Positions 21,696 through 35,392 of a DNA stretch of 64,000 bases are shown piece by piece. The position numbers and the translations under genes were made by a program. Origin of the DNA: Collybia mongolica (lineage: Eukaryota > Basidiomycota > Agaricomycetes > Agaricales > Clitocybaceae). A model generated the notes under the pieces. The model searched no databases, was not told the DNA's origin, and saw only the letters and a program-made list of their open reading frames with translations. Positions within the stretch are counted from its first letter, which is position 1, and every line of letters begins with the position of its first letter. The stretch is taken from assembly GCA_013420905.1 (NCBI GenBank), contig JAAXNY010000005.1:2542001-2606000 (forward strand). Reading direction: 5' to 3'.

Positions 21696-24600
21696 ATGGA
21701 AAGCGAGGTTCAACAACTTGTGGAAATGGTAGGAGTTAGCCATTTTTGAAAGGTATTCATTTGAACCCACTGATCTTTAGGGTGCCACCCCCACCCAAGC
21801 TCGAGCTGCCCTTCGACAATACAAAGATGTCATGCAAGCAGCAGAAAGGTTCTTCGAGGGAAAGTTCGATCACATTAAAGATGAAGAAGACGTCTCGATG
21901 GCGTCGAACAACGAGGCGAAACGAAGGGCTCGACCAGTGGTGTGGCTCAATATGTTTTTCGATCTACAACGCGCGTTGAACGTGTGAATTCCACCTTTAG
22001 ACACCCGAAGATGACGAGGATATGGGATCCGATGATGCCCAGGATGAAGACTATGATGACGATGACGATGGTAAGTGAGATCTCATTTTCCGCAAAACTG
22101 AACTGCAACCTTTAAGTAGGAGGCGATTACATGGACTACGACTCAGATTATGACACCAAAGACGACGCGGTCAAGGGTGTCACAGATGTTGACCCTTACT
22201 CTGGTGCATATACTACATTATCTGCATTGAGCATCGCTTAAGATTACCTCTGTTTCAGGGATATTTTTTTCTAAAGATCGACGGGAAGAAGTAATTGAAG
22301 TGGAAGAAGAACCCGAAGTCGTACTCATTCCAGAAGTTAATGAACGAGTAAAGCTCATGACTCAGGGACAGTGGATGAAGGGTTGCCCAGAGGGGGGTGA
22401 ACAAAGCTTCCTATTTGGACTCTACTCGGAACTAAGTGACGGTCAATGCAAATGCCCCAACGCTTGTGGTGTGTCAGTAAAACGCAAGAAGAGCGATTTT
22501 TTCGCCATTTTCGTGAGTCCCATGGGGTATCCGTTTACAATGATCGTTAACCTTTTACATCAGTCCGAATTTTCCACTTACATTGGACAGCTCCGAAAGG
22601 TTGTCAAGCAGACATGCCAGGGATGCCGTTCCGAATTCTGTTTAGCATGTGGAGAACCGATATCTGCGGACAAAATTAAACGTCCCACAGCTGCGACAGA
22701 TGACAACCCACTATTCCATTGCTCTACTTTACAAGGTGTTATTCTTGGGGTCGGTCTTTCGATGCTTGAACAATTGTTTTTCGAACAGAAGCAGGAAGTC
22801 CTGGAAAACAAGGAATATAAGCCCAGGTCAACGAAACGTCGGAAGATGGATGTCGGTCCTGATTTTGACGACGAAGATGGTGGATCTTTTTCGAATATCC
22901 ACGGCCAGAGTAAGAAGGGTGGCACTGGGTACGCTGGGGATCAAAAAGAAGATGTATGTCACAACTCTTTAATGCCCTTTTTTCATACTAAATCCTAGCA
23001 GAACTCCGGTCAGCTAGAGGCTCAAGCTGCACAACGTGCCAAGGATGAGAAAATCGCTCATCTGCTTTTTGGAATCCGTGTCTATCTTCCTAACCTTCAC
23101 CGCGAAGGCGGCGGTCAGACAAGTGACTATCTAGTGCACCCCACCGCTTTGGCCCACCTCCGTCGACGTTTCAATTATGTCTGCAGCACATTGTTAAGAA
23201 ATGACTCCTTGGCAGATATGTCGGATCGAGCTGTCCTTTACTTTGAACTCTTGGAATGGTTGGAGGTAAGTATCACCATAGTCCTGCGCCCTGTCGAACC
23301 CTTATCCTATCCTCAACGTCCTAGACAATCTCAAATCACGAAGCATTGGCAAGTATGATGGCAATGCCAATCATGGTTGTTATTTCGACAAAATCTGGGG
23401 CAAAGAGATCTGCGAATTCCACTCCTGGCATGCACGAACGTACCATTGTGTACGAGGGGAGTTCCGGCCCCCGTGAGCTGCTAGAAGCCATAGCTATACA
23501 AGCACAGGCTGCACTAAAAGGTCTCGAAGGTGTCAAACCAGCTGACGTCCTTCCAGAGGAGCTCACTGAGGAACAGAAGCGTATGACTGTTGACACGAAA
23601 GGAAAGTCAAAGGAGGCCACTCTTGAAGTTTCTGATGAAAATCAAAAGCTACTCGATTTCTGCCGTCGCATATTAGCCACCGTGAATGCCATAGACCGAT
23701 CATTACGCGACACGAAGGGAGATGCATTTGTTGATCGACTCCACGCCTCATTACCCAAGATTCTTACCTCTTCCTCGGTCCATGTCCGAGTCGATGCAGG
23801 TGCAACAGAGGAAAGCGCTCAAAAAGCATATGTGGAGTGGGCCACAAGAGTCAGATTTGAGTATTGTGATCTCAGCGTTCAAATACCCGATAAAGACGAG
23901 CTGAATGATGCAGAAAATCATTCACCACATTACAAGTTCTTCTACAATAATGAAGCTCGGATGCTGGCCAACTCTGATATCCCCAAACGGTCACTGGCCA
24001 TTGCTAAGGAGGTGATTAATTCCTCTCTTCCTCTAAATTCAGACAATTTATATGCCCTAGCTTGCAATACTCACGACAAATTTACCTGTGACATGGAACT
24101 CATCCATTTTTCTGCGAGTGGACGAAACCCGCGTCGATATCATCAAAGCTCTTATCACGGGTCCTGAAGGAACGCCGTATGTCCTTCGTCGTCTCTGAAG
24201 AAGTGGAACTTATATAAACTCTTCTAGATATTACAATGGATGGTATTTTGATCCACGTGTTGTCAGACGGGATACTGACCTTCTTGGAGTTATTTATTTG
24301 ATATATTTTTAGGCCCAAGTTATAACCAATCTCCACCTAGCGTCAAATACATGACGGTGAGTTCTTATGCGTAGCTTATTGATCATTTCAGCAATGTGAT
24401 CGCATTCCTTCCCTAGACCAACGGCGGCAAATTTCGCTTTAACCCGAACCTCTACGCTGTAAGAGTCTCCTGCTCTAATTGAAGAAGACCTGCTCAGAGA
24501 ACACTCTCGATAGGACGGAAAGGTGTGCCTCTCTTTACTTGGAACTTGGACAGGACCTGGCTGGGTTTCAGGGAAATCAACGTTGCTCCAAGTAAGCACT

Positions 24601-25136
24601 TTGTCACATGAGAACTCTAACACTCACATACACTTCAGGTCCTCATATCCATCCAGTCGATGATCCTTTGTGATGAACCTTATTTGAACGAACCAGGATG
24701 GGCTTCCAGTGGTGGGAGCCCGCAATCCCACGCCTGTAATGTGATATTTTGGACATGGCATACCTCTTACCCTAACAAACTCCATCTAGATTCATCAAAC
24801 GTCCGCAGAATGGTGGTTAAGACAGCGGTAGGTTTCGGCGGCCTTACATATACTTGAGACCGAATTCCTTGATTGCCCACCCAGATGCTCAGTAATCTCA
24901 AGAACCCTCCCGAACCTTTCAGTGATATTATTCACACTCATTTTCGTCTGAAAGCAAAATCCATCACATCGCAACTCGACGAATGGTTAAGTCAAGACGA
25001 CGGCAAGGCTACTTCTCCTGATGGGGGAGGATATAATATGCCGGGTAAGGTCGAAGCAGGAGGGAGCACCAATGGGCTGAAGAAGGACGTTGATGAATTG
25101 AAAGCTATCCTATCTAAACTGGAAGACGGGGTTTAA
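21696..25136 (+). CDS. UBA- and UBC-domain ubiquitin-conjugating enzyme (large E2, BIRC6/UBE2O-like)
   Basis: Residues 1-45 form a UBA-like domain (VQQLVEMGATPTQARAALRQYKDVMQAAERFFEG). An acidic stretch follows, then a Cys-rich region (CKCPNACGV.. KQTCQGCRSEFCLACGEPI) reminiscent of an IBR/RING-type zinc site. A long helical middle has a conserved-looking core (YLVHPTALAHLRRRFNYVCSTLLRNDSLADMSDRAVLYFELLEWLE). The C-terminal UBC domain reads [46 protein letters not shown], and then LLQVLISIQSMI; the Cys in [10 protein letters not shown] is the thioester residue. Spliced across many short introns. UBC domains with the LLGTW motif are those of BIRC6/UBE2O-type E2s. There is no BIR repeat, so orthology is only suggestive. 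Confidence 0.85.
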
Positions 25137-25660
25137 CTTAAGGTCTGTCGGTTATACGAACAAAAATATATTATAAACAAGCCCTGCCGTCACCCCGCTC
25201 TGGCGGCTTGACAACCCTGACCTAGTCAAGCGATATACCGATCCTGTTCGTCAAGACAGTGTTCCAACTTCAGCTCCTGGTGGCATTGTCAACATATGAG
25301 GGGCCAGTTCGGAAATCAACAAATAAGTTCAGATTCAGAGGGTAAATACTAAGCTGATGAGATGCACAAGATGTATTGTTCTTTCGGTATTAGGGGCGTG
25401 GCTGCGAAGAGCTGACCGTAGCGGGTGCACATCAATGTATTATATTTAAGGGCAAAAAAGGTTGGAGGAACAAATGGTGGATCAGATGGCATAGGATTTC
25501 GTACACCGGGACGTACTCTAGCCGGTGCGTGACAAGGGAACTTCTCGGTCCTCCTGAGAAATCAGACTCAGAATCTATATAAACGATGCATGGAGTAGAA
25601 GATCTATTCCAAAATTCCCTTGAGTCACGAATACTGATAAGAAACTTACATATTCCCAAC
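25137..25660. other. Intergenic stretch, no gene seen
   Basis: About 520 bp between two plus-strand genes, with no coding-like frame. It should contain the UBC gene 3' UTR and the acyl-CoA ligase promoter. Confidence 0.45.
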
Positions 25661-28500
25661 ATGCAGACAGATTGGGTTCCAAAGCGCTCCCTTGCTGAAG
25701 GTAAGAAAACTACATTATGTGGCAGCTGTCATGGCACCTTGTAACGCATGCATACGTTAACGACACAGTTGATGCCATTCTATGCGGTCCTGGCAGTATC
25801 CACGAAACAGAGATTTGCCTTGTTAATGGCACTTTACAACGCGTTTTCAAAAATCTGTGGCCTTCATTACGTGCTTTCTGGCTTTGGGCATCACACGAAC
25901 ATTCCAACATGACTTACATTGTCTTCGAGAAACAACGCCTCACTTTCCATGACGTGCTACAACGCTCACTAAAGGCTGCAGCTGTTTATAGGGACGTTTT
26001 TGGTATAAAAAAAGGTTCTGGACCTCCCTTTGATAGAGTTGACATGACAGCTGAAAGTCAACATTATCCGATTTCCCCATATTGACAGGTGACAGGGTTG
26101 CGATTTGTTCCCGAAACTATCCAGAATACTTGGTCGCTTTCTGGGCTTGTCGTCAGTCACATTTCCATGCTATCCTTCCACAATTTCGTTCTATTTATGA
26201 TATTATCATAGACCTCATTGGTGCCGTTTCGGTTTTAGTCAATGCGTGAGTCGCTTGCCACCCGGGATTGAGTGACGGTCTACCTCATCTCGTCTTCGAT
26301 TAGATGGCTCCCAATTGATACCATGCAATACTGTCTGTCTCATACGCAAAGCAAACTCATTATTCTGGATACGGAACGTGCCGATCGAATTGAACCAGTC
26401 ATGCATGAGCTGCTTGTAGACGCTAGTACCACCGGGTGTCTGGTTCTAGAATCGCATGAAGGCAAAGGCTCCTGGCAGGGCATGAAAAACTGGAAAGATA
26501 CAATGGGCGAGTTCAAAGGTGATGTTAACACGATTTTGAAGGACGATCTGGTCATTACTCCGGAGGATAATGCAACGATAATTTTTACCTCTGGTGCGAG
26601 CGCTCCCTGCAACAAAATAAGTTTGGTATTGAACTTGGCCATAGGTACGACTGGTCGGCCGAAGGGAGTTCTGAGTACCCAGAGAATGTATTTGACCAAT
26701 ATTTTGAATGTGCGCTTCATTTAACCCGAGGCGTATTCTCCCACTAATATTTGCATTTCAAGGTTTTGGTGGCTGGCCGGAGGGCCATTTTGAGAAGAGG
26801 GGACGACATCGCTAGCACATTACTACCAGATAGTTCTCAGAAGGGAATACTGGTCTCCGTTCCCCTTTTCCATGTCACAGGCCTAAATAGTCATTCGGTA
26901 GGCAGCTTTTTCGCTTCTTGAATACCAAATTTCTTATCTTTCATCCACTTAACAGATGCTGGCCTCTTTAGTGGGCATCAAGATTGTATTCATGAGAAAG
27001 TGGATGCCAGAAGAAGGTAAAATTCCTATATTCCTCAGTGCCCGATAATAGTCGACTTTTAGTAGCTGCGAGGTAGGTTTCATTCTACATCTAGATATGA
27101 AGGACCATTAAAGACCATAATAGGCTGATCCGGGAGGAAAATATAAGCATCGCTGGAGGGAAAGTGGCTATCCCTTGAAACCCCACTCAGAGAATAATAC
27201 TTTTACAGAATCCCGTCTATGGTTTCCGACCTCATAGAGAGCTCCGGTAGGGGCTATGCGCTTGAAACTTTGATGTTCGGTGGGGCATCACCGCCTGATA
27301 TCCTCGCAGAAAGGGCGAGGGTAGCGTTTCCCAGTGCGACCATGTGTGTCATATTGCGCTTTTAAAAGTTGAGGCTAGCCAGCTCAATTGGACTGTTTCC
27401 GAAACAGGAGCCAGGGCTATGGTTTGACAGAGACGAACAGCGTTGCTGTTAGTGTAGGTCAGTGCCATCATTAGCTGCCTAGAGCTCATGGAACAAATTT
27501 TTATGATGTAGCGGGAGGCGATTATATCTCACGCCCTTCGAGCTGGTCAGTGTTAAAGTGCTTTCAGGAAGCTAATCTTTTCACACATTTTGTTCCAATT
27601 TAGTGGTAGACCAACTCTTGTTAATGATATTGTCATTGTGTCTGGAGACTTGGTTGTACCACCCGGTACTGTTGGAGAAGTGTGGTTGAGGGGACCGAAC
27701 GTCATGAAAGGGTATTGGAATGATACAGGTACCGTCCCTGAAATTATCCCCCATGCCGGGCCTGACGTTGATTGGTAACAGATGCTACTGAAAAGGTTAT
27801 TATTTCCGTTGAGTTTCTTTCAGCCTTGGTAATTTAAGGGCACCATCATGCTAGGCGTTAACGAAAGACGGGTGGTTGAGAACGGGTGACCTTGGCGTCC
27901 TTGACGAGGAAGGTTTTCTCTATATTCGAGGCAGGAGTGAGTGGTGGCCTGTTACATATTCTTGGATACTAACAATTTTCCAGTCAAGGACATTATAATA
28001 CGCGGCGCAGAAAATATTGTTAGCTCTGTCACAACTTCCACTTAGGAACCAGGATCTGATATCTGGCAGGATTCTGTATCTGTCGAAAATGCACTTTATG
28101 CAGAACAACGTGTTTCAGAAGCTGCTGCTGTTGGAGTCCCCCACGAACGATTGGGGGAGGTGGTAGCTGCCGTGGTTTATGTAAAGCCAGAAAACCGCAG
28201 TCAGGTAAATGAGGCATCCCTCATAGCCATGGCTAGCAAAAGGTACGAGTTCAGAGGTTACTTGTTCAAACAAATTTTTCAAGTTTTCGTATTCAGTTTA
28301 CCAAAGTATGCAGTCCCAGTTATGATCATATTTTTGGACGAACCATTCGGTAAGCGCACCTTTTCCGGTTGAACTGGGCTTGAACTACAAACTATTCCAT
28401 AGAACGCACACCATCTGGCAAGGTTCTCAAAAAAGACTTACGTGCGTTAGCCCGAAAGGCGTGGTCTACGAGGAATAAAGAAATTTCTTCCAAATTATGA
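25661..28500 (+). CDS. Peroxisomal AMP-dependent acyl-CoA synthetase/ligase
   Basis: Activates a carboxylic acid as acyl-AMP and then acyl-CoA. The start ATG gives MQTDWVPKRSLAE. Adenylate-forming motifs appear in order after splicing: RVAICSRNYPEYLVAFWACHLIGAV, the P-loop TSGTTGRPKGV (joined over an intron at 26592), VPLFHVTGLNSH, FGGASPPD, then a GYGLTET motif near 27415 and WLRTGDLGVLDEEGFLYIRGR. The C-terminal domain carries IKDIIIRGAENI, GVPHERLGEVVAAVVYV and the catalytic-Lys motif TPSGKVLKKDLRALA. The protein ends SKL, a classic PTS1 peroxisomal signal. Around ten introns. The substrate (fatty acid or aromatic acid) cannot be told from sequence. Confidence 0.88.
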
Positions 28501-28927
28501 TACCTGTCAGAAAATGTTCTGTGTGACATATTGCGTATTGTATTGATATATGGCTTGACACAAGTGAATAGAAGTTTATAGAATGCTGTATTATTTTAGT
28601 TAATTCGACCTTGGGTATGATGCGACAAGGCTGGACAAGTTTTTGGTTTCGGCCAATATCGGGGGACCGCGTAGCAACATAAATTTTTCGGATGAGTTAC
28701 GGTTAATGTTGTGCGTGCGGGGCAGCCAATGTCTTACAAAAGGACCTGGGTCAGTCGCCTCCTACTTACCTTGCATATGACGTTAATTGATTGCCAATAA
28801 CGTGTTGACCTGTATTTGGCAATATTGGAACTGATCAACACCCAGTCTGGTCAGTTCAGCTCCGTGACCACACTGTCTTTAATCCCGAGTCAAGTACCGA
28901 TAACGACACTGATGGTATCGTAACGAA
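28501..28927. other. Intergenic stretch, no gene seen
   Basis: About 430 bp with no coding-like frame. It presumably holds the ligase terminator and the IQGAP promoter. Confidence 0.4.
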
Positions 28928-31900
28928 ATGGATCGCTCTATCTCAACTACTTTCAATGATTCCTTGAGCCCAAAGCCTGGATCCGTCTCGGGTCCATTCC
29001 CATACCAAACGAGGTTGCTTGAACGTACGGCTTCCAAAGGCGGAGGAAGCTCTCTCTCACGGAGTAATTCACAAACAAGCATTCTCACCAATCCTACGGG
29101 GTCTTCTATCTCTTCTCAGAACACAAGGAGGTGGACACCCTCGCATCGCGTGACCAACAGCTTGGATGCAGTTCGGGGTAAATGGGAAGAGCGTACGCGA
29201 GAGACGGCTTTGGAGGACCACCAAACGGTGGCATCGATACTCGAAGAACCAATAAGTCGGACGAGGGCTGGGACAAGTAGTAGTCTGTCTATGGGAGCTC
29301 AGGTTCCTTCACCAGCATCCTCTGATTATCGGTCGACAGCTTCGCCTTCCACATTCACTGCAAGGACTCCTGCTGGGCTTAAACGGCGTACACTACCAGC
29401 GCCAATTATCGCATCTCCGCTTTCCCCAAATACGACTGGAATATCTGTTGAAGCAGATTCACATATTCTATCCACTGGTCCATCCCATCGAATACATCTA
29501 CCCTCTTCTACATCAACTTATCTACACTCTTCATTAAGCCAAGGTGTATCCAGTGATAGCCCCCTTGCTTCGAAGGCGCATACCACTCATTTCCCTCGAT
29601 CTCAACGATCCAATACCTTGAATTCCTATGACTGGGCTGGGTCTCCAAAGGACTTGGACACACAAACTGAGTTATTGCCGAAGGAGGTTTCGAGATCATC
29701 TTATGACACACTTTCCGGTTCGTCGACTACCAGACGAAGACCAACATCAATGTATAGTTCACAAACACAGGCCCCCCCTTCTCCAGACAAGATCAGTCGT
29801 CGTCCGCTATCAAGTTCAGGATTTCCTCCATCACCATCCGATAAATATACAAATTCCAGCCTTCAACAAGCTTCCGTTGCACTGCCTACATCTGTTATGT
29901 CGCCTACGCCTTATCGGAGCTCTTACATGTCCAGCAAAAAATCATCGACATATGGGGATAATCTTATCACTGGGCGCAGGCTTGGGCGGCATCTGCCTCG
30001 CATAGCAAGTGGTGATGGAGAGGATAGTTGGGAAGAGGGGAGGCGGCCTCGACAGGAAGCTCGAGACCGGCAGCTCCGTGATAGAAATGTAGACCTTCAA
30101 CTATCAGCAGAGACATCCCGAACGCAGGAGCTCGTTCTGGCAGGAGTTCCTAACACCGACGACGTCGCTGGGCTACCTGGTAGATTGCAACTCAAAGCCC
30201 CTAGTGCTCCCTCTTCGCCTTTGCCTTCATCTGTACGCCTCTGGGCGGATACACAACGCCATCTTATACACGCTTATGAGTATCTTTGTCATGTTGGTGA
30301 GGCTCAGCAATGGATAGAAGGTTGCCTTGGAGAGGAGCTTGAATTTGGTGTAGTAGAATTGGAGGATGGGTTGCGAAATGGCGTTGTACTAGCTAAGCTT
30401 GTTCGTGCGTTTCAAGGCGAGGGTGCCGTGAGGAAGATATATGACGTGAGTTAAAGGTGTCTTGTGAACATGACCCACTCATGCGATCCCTTTCAGGCAC
30501 CCAAATTGGATTTTCGTCATTCTGACAATATCAATGCCTTCTTTAACTATGTCCGTCAAGTTGGACTTCCTGAAGTGAGACAGTCTTTGGTTTCCTTTTG
30601 TACCCGATAGTACAACTCTCAAATATTTTCAGGGATTTATTTTCGAACTCACGGATTTATACGAGAAGAAAAACCTGCCCAAGGTTATCTATTGCATTCA
30701 TGCCCTAAGGTGTGTCCTAATATTCAAGAGTTTCGTACGCGCGCGTTATACTTACTTTTCTTGTCAGTCATCTCCTTGCTCGCAGAGGCATGGCGGAGCG
30801 CATCGGAAATTTGCTAGGGCATCTTCAGTTTTCGGATGACCAATTACAAAGGACTCAGAAAGGCCTGAAGGATGCAGGTGTCACGATGCCTAATTTTGGG
30901 AACGTTGGACGCGAATTAGCGAAGGAAATTAACGAAGAATTAGAAGTGGAGACTGAAACTGAGGAAGAGTGTGAGTGTCAATAAAATTTGCAAGTTTAGT
31001 TATAAAATAATATTGTTGTTAGGTCGAGATCGACTCCTACTAGAAAACAAGACATCCATCATTGCGGTGCAAGCCCTTGCACATGGTTTTCTCACACGTC
31101 GGGCTCAAGCAACTCTACAGGGCCGTATACGTCTTACAGAACGTCACACGCCCAGATTACAAGCTCGGTGTCGGGGATTTCTGATCCGTCAAGGCTTACA
31201 ACAGACCCGTCAGATAATAGCGCATTTGACCCCATGGGCTGTGTCACTACAGGCTATTGCCCGCGGAATTACTGTTCGCAGGGAATGGCGTTTACACCTT
31301 CGTCGAATGCGAACAGCGTCAAATGAGGTTGTTAAAATTCAGGCGCAGGTACGGGGAATCTTACAGCGGCGCCGGTTTTCCCGCTTGTTGCGTGCCTTGA
31401 AGATGAGTTCTTTATCTGTGACGAAGTTGCAAGCCGTTGCTCGCGCGCACCTGATACGAAGTGCTCGTATCAAACTCTCGAATACTTTTACCGAATACTT
31501 CGTCGATAACGCTATAACTGCTGCACAAGCGCGCGCCCGGGGCGTCTTGGCTCGAAGACAGCTCACCTACGGTGTGGTGCGCCTCCGAAAATATACTTCT
31601 ACCTTTGTTGCTTTGCAAGGACATTGTCGTGGCATCCTCATGCGTCGACGGTTACGGAGCCAATTAGCCAAATTTGAAGACAATGCTGCTGTGGTAGTTC
31701 GCATTCAAGCAGCTACTCGCACGTATCTCGCTAGAAAGAGATTGCTCTTGCTTATCCGTGGACTGCGAAAAGCCTCACCCATACTTGTGGGACTCCAAGC
31801 TCGTGCACGCGCGAAGCTAGCACGTCAGAAACATCACAATATCAACAAAGCCCTGTCAGAGACGAAGACCGTCGTTTCCATAGGAGGTTTTCAAGCGGCT

Positions 31901-34900
31901 GCTCGAGCAGCTTTGGTCCGCAATCGGCGCCGGGAACTCCTCAGAACCTTGGGCCTCTCTATGCCCGACGTCCTCGGACTGCAAACCGTGGCGCGCGGGG
32001 AACTACTACGTCGAGATTTCCTCGCTTGGCGTGATCACCTACACAGGTCTCATCCTATCGCAACGCTACTACAAGCATTGCTTCGGGGAACACTGTTACG
32101 CCAGTCGTTTCACGCCAAGACGCAGTACTATCGTGCCAATCTTAGCAAAGTCGTCAAGATACAGTCATTATTTCGTGCAAAAGAAATGCGCGAACAATAC
32201 AGACAATTAACCTTGGGAAAGAACGTATCTGTTGGGACCATCAAGAACTTCGTTCATCTTCTAGACGATTCAGAGGCTGATTTCCAGGAAGAAATTAAGG
32301 TTGAGAGACTCCGGAAAAAGGTCGTTGAAAATATCAGAGGAAATCAAGTATTGGAAAATAATGTCAGCGACCTAGCTATCAGGATCGGCCTTATTGTTGA
32401 GAACGTCAAGAGTTTTGAGGAAGTAGCCAAATCGAGAAAGCACGGCGCGGATAATACCGCTGCACATGCAGCCAGAGTGTCCCTTCTTGCCGCCCACGGT
32501 GACCCCTTCTCAGGACCGACTACTCTTGACCAGTCTGCCAGGCGCAAACTGGAGCTATATCAACAGCTTTTTTATCTGCTTCAAACTCGAGGCGAATATC
32601 TGAGCCGACTTTTTATCGAATTGTCAGCAAGCGATACCCCAGAGAATAATCGACACTTCACGGAAAGGGTAGTTCTGACATTGTTTGGGTATGGTCAGGA
32701 TCACAGAGAGGATTACTTACTGTTGAAACTGTTTCAGGTGAGCTTACAAGACTTAAACCATGTTTATTACTATCGTTGACTTGTTTGAAATGTTTGTAGC
32801 ATGCTATTCGTGAAGAGATCAGCTCAGCAGCATCTCCTGACGAAATTATATTTGGTCACCCAATGTATATCAACATTGCCGTGCATTATATCCGTCCAAA
32901 GCAAAGAATTTATGCACGTGAAGCCTTCCAAACGATCATCCGGGAAGTGGTAGACGCCAAGGAACTTGATCTCGAAGCGGACCCCTCTGTGGTATGACAC
33001 TGATATATTTATTGTGCAAGCCTAATCTAACGCCGGTTCGGACAGATTCACAAAACTAGAATTGACCTGGAGGAACTCAGATTAGGTGTTACTAGCACGA
33101 AACCAAAGGAGCTAACTTTCCGTGAAGCCTTGAAAGATCCAGACACACGCCCCATTTATATTCGTCGTCAGTCCTCTAAAACTCGCCCTTGAAGATAAAT
33201 TTAAGAACAAGATCAGATCTTCAGGTTCTCCAGTTGTGGACAGAAGCTTTTCTATCTGCTATCATACAATCGCTCAAGAAAATGCCGTACAATATGAGAT
33301 ACCTCGCCCGAGAGACGCTCGCCCATCTTAAGGTATATGACTCCATCAAATACCATTGACATAATCTCATACAGGATCATAGGACAGGTTCCCGAATGCT
33401 CCAGAGGAGGTCTACGCGACGTGTATAGCAAGAATCGTCTATTATCGATACATCAATCCTGCAATTATGTGAGACAATTCCAAACACAAATACTCTTTTA
33501 AGGCATTTACCAGGCCTAGTGCCCCCGAGGTATTTGACATTGTAACAAAGACCATCGCCGACGCATCCCGGATGAATTTGGCGCAGATATCCATGATACT
33601 TACCCAGATCACCAGTGGTTCCGAATTTGACGACGATAAGCCTATATATGTTCCAATCAACGACTTTGTAAGAAAAGCAATTTCCGAAATTTCTGTGTGG
33701 TTGATTGAAGGTAGGGAGGTTTACACTATTCATATCCCGCCTATTTTCATTGATAAATCATCATAGTTGCAAATGTGCCCGACGCCGAGACACAATTCCA
33801 TGCCCATGAGTTCCTGGACGCTACCGTCCAACCCAAGCCAATATACATATCCCCAAATGAGATTTACACTATACATCGACTGCTTTCTCAGCACCAAGAT
33901 AAACTTGTGCGTGATATTCTCAATCTAAACCTGGTCACTTAGTTTATTGTATCTAGGCTCCGAAACATGATGACACGCTGAGGGTGATTTTGGCTGAACT
34001 TGACGGTGTTCCAAACCTGGGCAACGATGCACTGAAGGATGCCCGTGACACCGCCATCACACTGGAGCTCACAAATCGCTTCGCCCACGTTCGAGGTGAG
34101 CTATACATCGCATATATAATTCTTGCGTGTTCATCAATAATGTAGATCCACATGCGGAGGAGAAAACATTGTGGGTCCAAGCGAAGCGTGGGGTACTCGC
34201 CATCCTTCGGGTACAGCCTGCCCAAGACCTGTTGGAGTCCCTGATGCGACCTGTCACCGAGGAAGATGAACTGAATTGGGAGGAAATGCTAGAGGCGGAA
34301 ACGGAGAACGAACAAGCCAGGCAAATTCCTCGTCGACAGCCGTCTGCAGCCGCGACAGAGTCAGTTTATCGCCTCGAGGATATTCGATCGTACGTTTCTA
34401 TGATCCCTACGCTTCAACGCTTTTCTAATGTGGCAATAGATTGAAGTTCGCCGCTGTCAAGGCTCTCGCTATCTCTAATCTTCTAGACTTGGAAAAGCAG
34501 GGGAAGATCACTCGCGATGATGGATTCCAGGGAATTCTTAATGCGATCGCAGGCGACGTACGTAGTAAGCACAGGAAACGACTTCAACGACAACAGGTGA
34601 TGGAAAGCATGAACGATGCTCTGCGTCACCTAGCGGAGCGGAAGAGGTACTTTGAAGAACAAATTAATAGTTACAACGACTACATTGAAGCTGGCCTAAG
34701 CACAATGCAAAGAGGAAAAGGGTCCGGTTTTTACGTCCTTAATTATACCGTTGTCTCACTGCGTAATCACAGGAAAAAACGATTTGTCCTTCCTTTCACC
34801 AAGCAATATTTCCATCTCCGAGATCTACAGAAATCGGGTCAAAATCCACAATTTGGCTCTTACCTCTACACAGCCAGAGACTTGTACGACAAAGGGATCC

Positions 34901-35214
34901 TGTTATCGATTGACAAATTCTCGCCACGCCAGTTCGACAAAATCCTACTCACGATGTCATCAAATACGGCCGGGGTTTTTACCCTGTTGCTGGACACAAC
35001 TATGTCAGGCGTCACAAGCCGAATTGCCTCCGAAGATGTCCTAATGGAAGATCTATTGAAGGCAAAGTACGAGAAACGACCGTCACTTTCTTTATTCAAC
35101 GGGAAGGTCAAAGTCAATTTTGAACTTTTTCTCTACCAGATAAATAAGAAGTGCGTAGTCAGTCAGCTCGCGACCTAAACCTGCTCTAATGGATAATGTA
35201 GATTCTATGTTTGA
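28928..35214 (+). CDS. IQG1: IQGAP (Rng2/Iqg1-type cytokinesis scaffold)
   Basis: IQGAPs bind actin, calmodulin/myosin light chain and Rho GTPases and organise the cytokinetic ring. Order of parts: a disordered Ser-rich N-terminus (residues about 1-430); a calponin-homology domain (IHAYEYLCHVGEAQQWIEGCL.. LEDGLRNGVVLAKLVRAF.. NAFFNYVRQVGLPE.. LYEKKNLPKVIYCIHALSHLL); a row of at least ten IQ-like motifs (31070-32220, for example VKIQAQVRGILQRRRF and VVRIQAATRTYLARKRL); a RasGAP-related domain (LTLFGYGQDHREDYLLLKLFQ.. ARIVYYRYINPAI); and the RasGAP C-terminal domain ending YQINKKFYV. The start ATG 28928 opens a 508-codon exon. Introns are 50-60 bp and the last exon is tiny. It is convergent with the MFS gene, 178 bp apart. 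Confidence 0.95.
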
Positions 35215-35392
35215 TCTTGGATTGCCATCCCCGCTATGGACTTTCACATATTCCGCTCAAATATTCTTCACCGCACAGCCGGATTCAATGTATCCTAACC
35301 ATCTTCATGTAAAGTTCGACTTATTCCTATAGAAGTCTTTATATTGGGCCAATTACTTGATGACCTTACGTCTCCATTACCGCAGACAGAGG

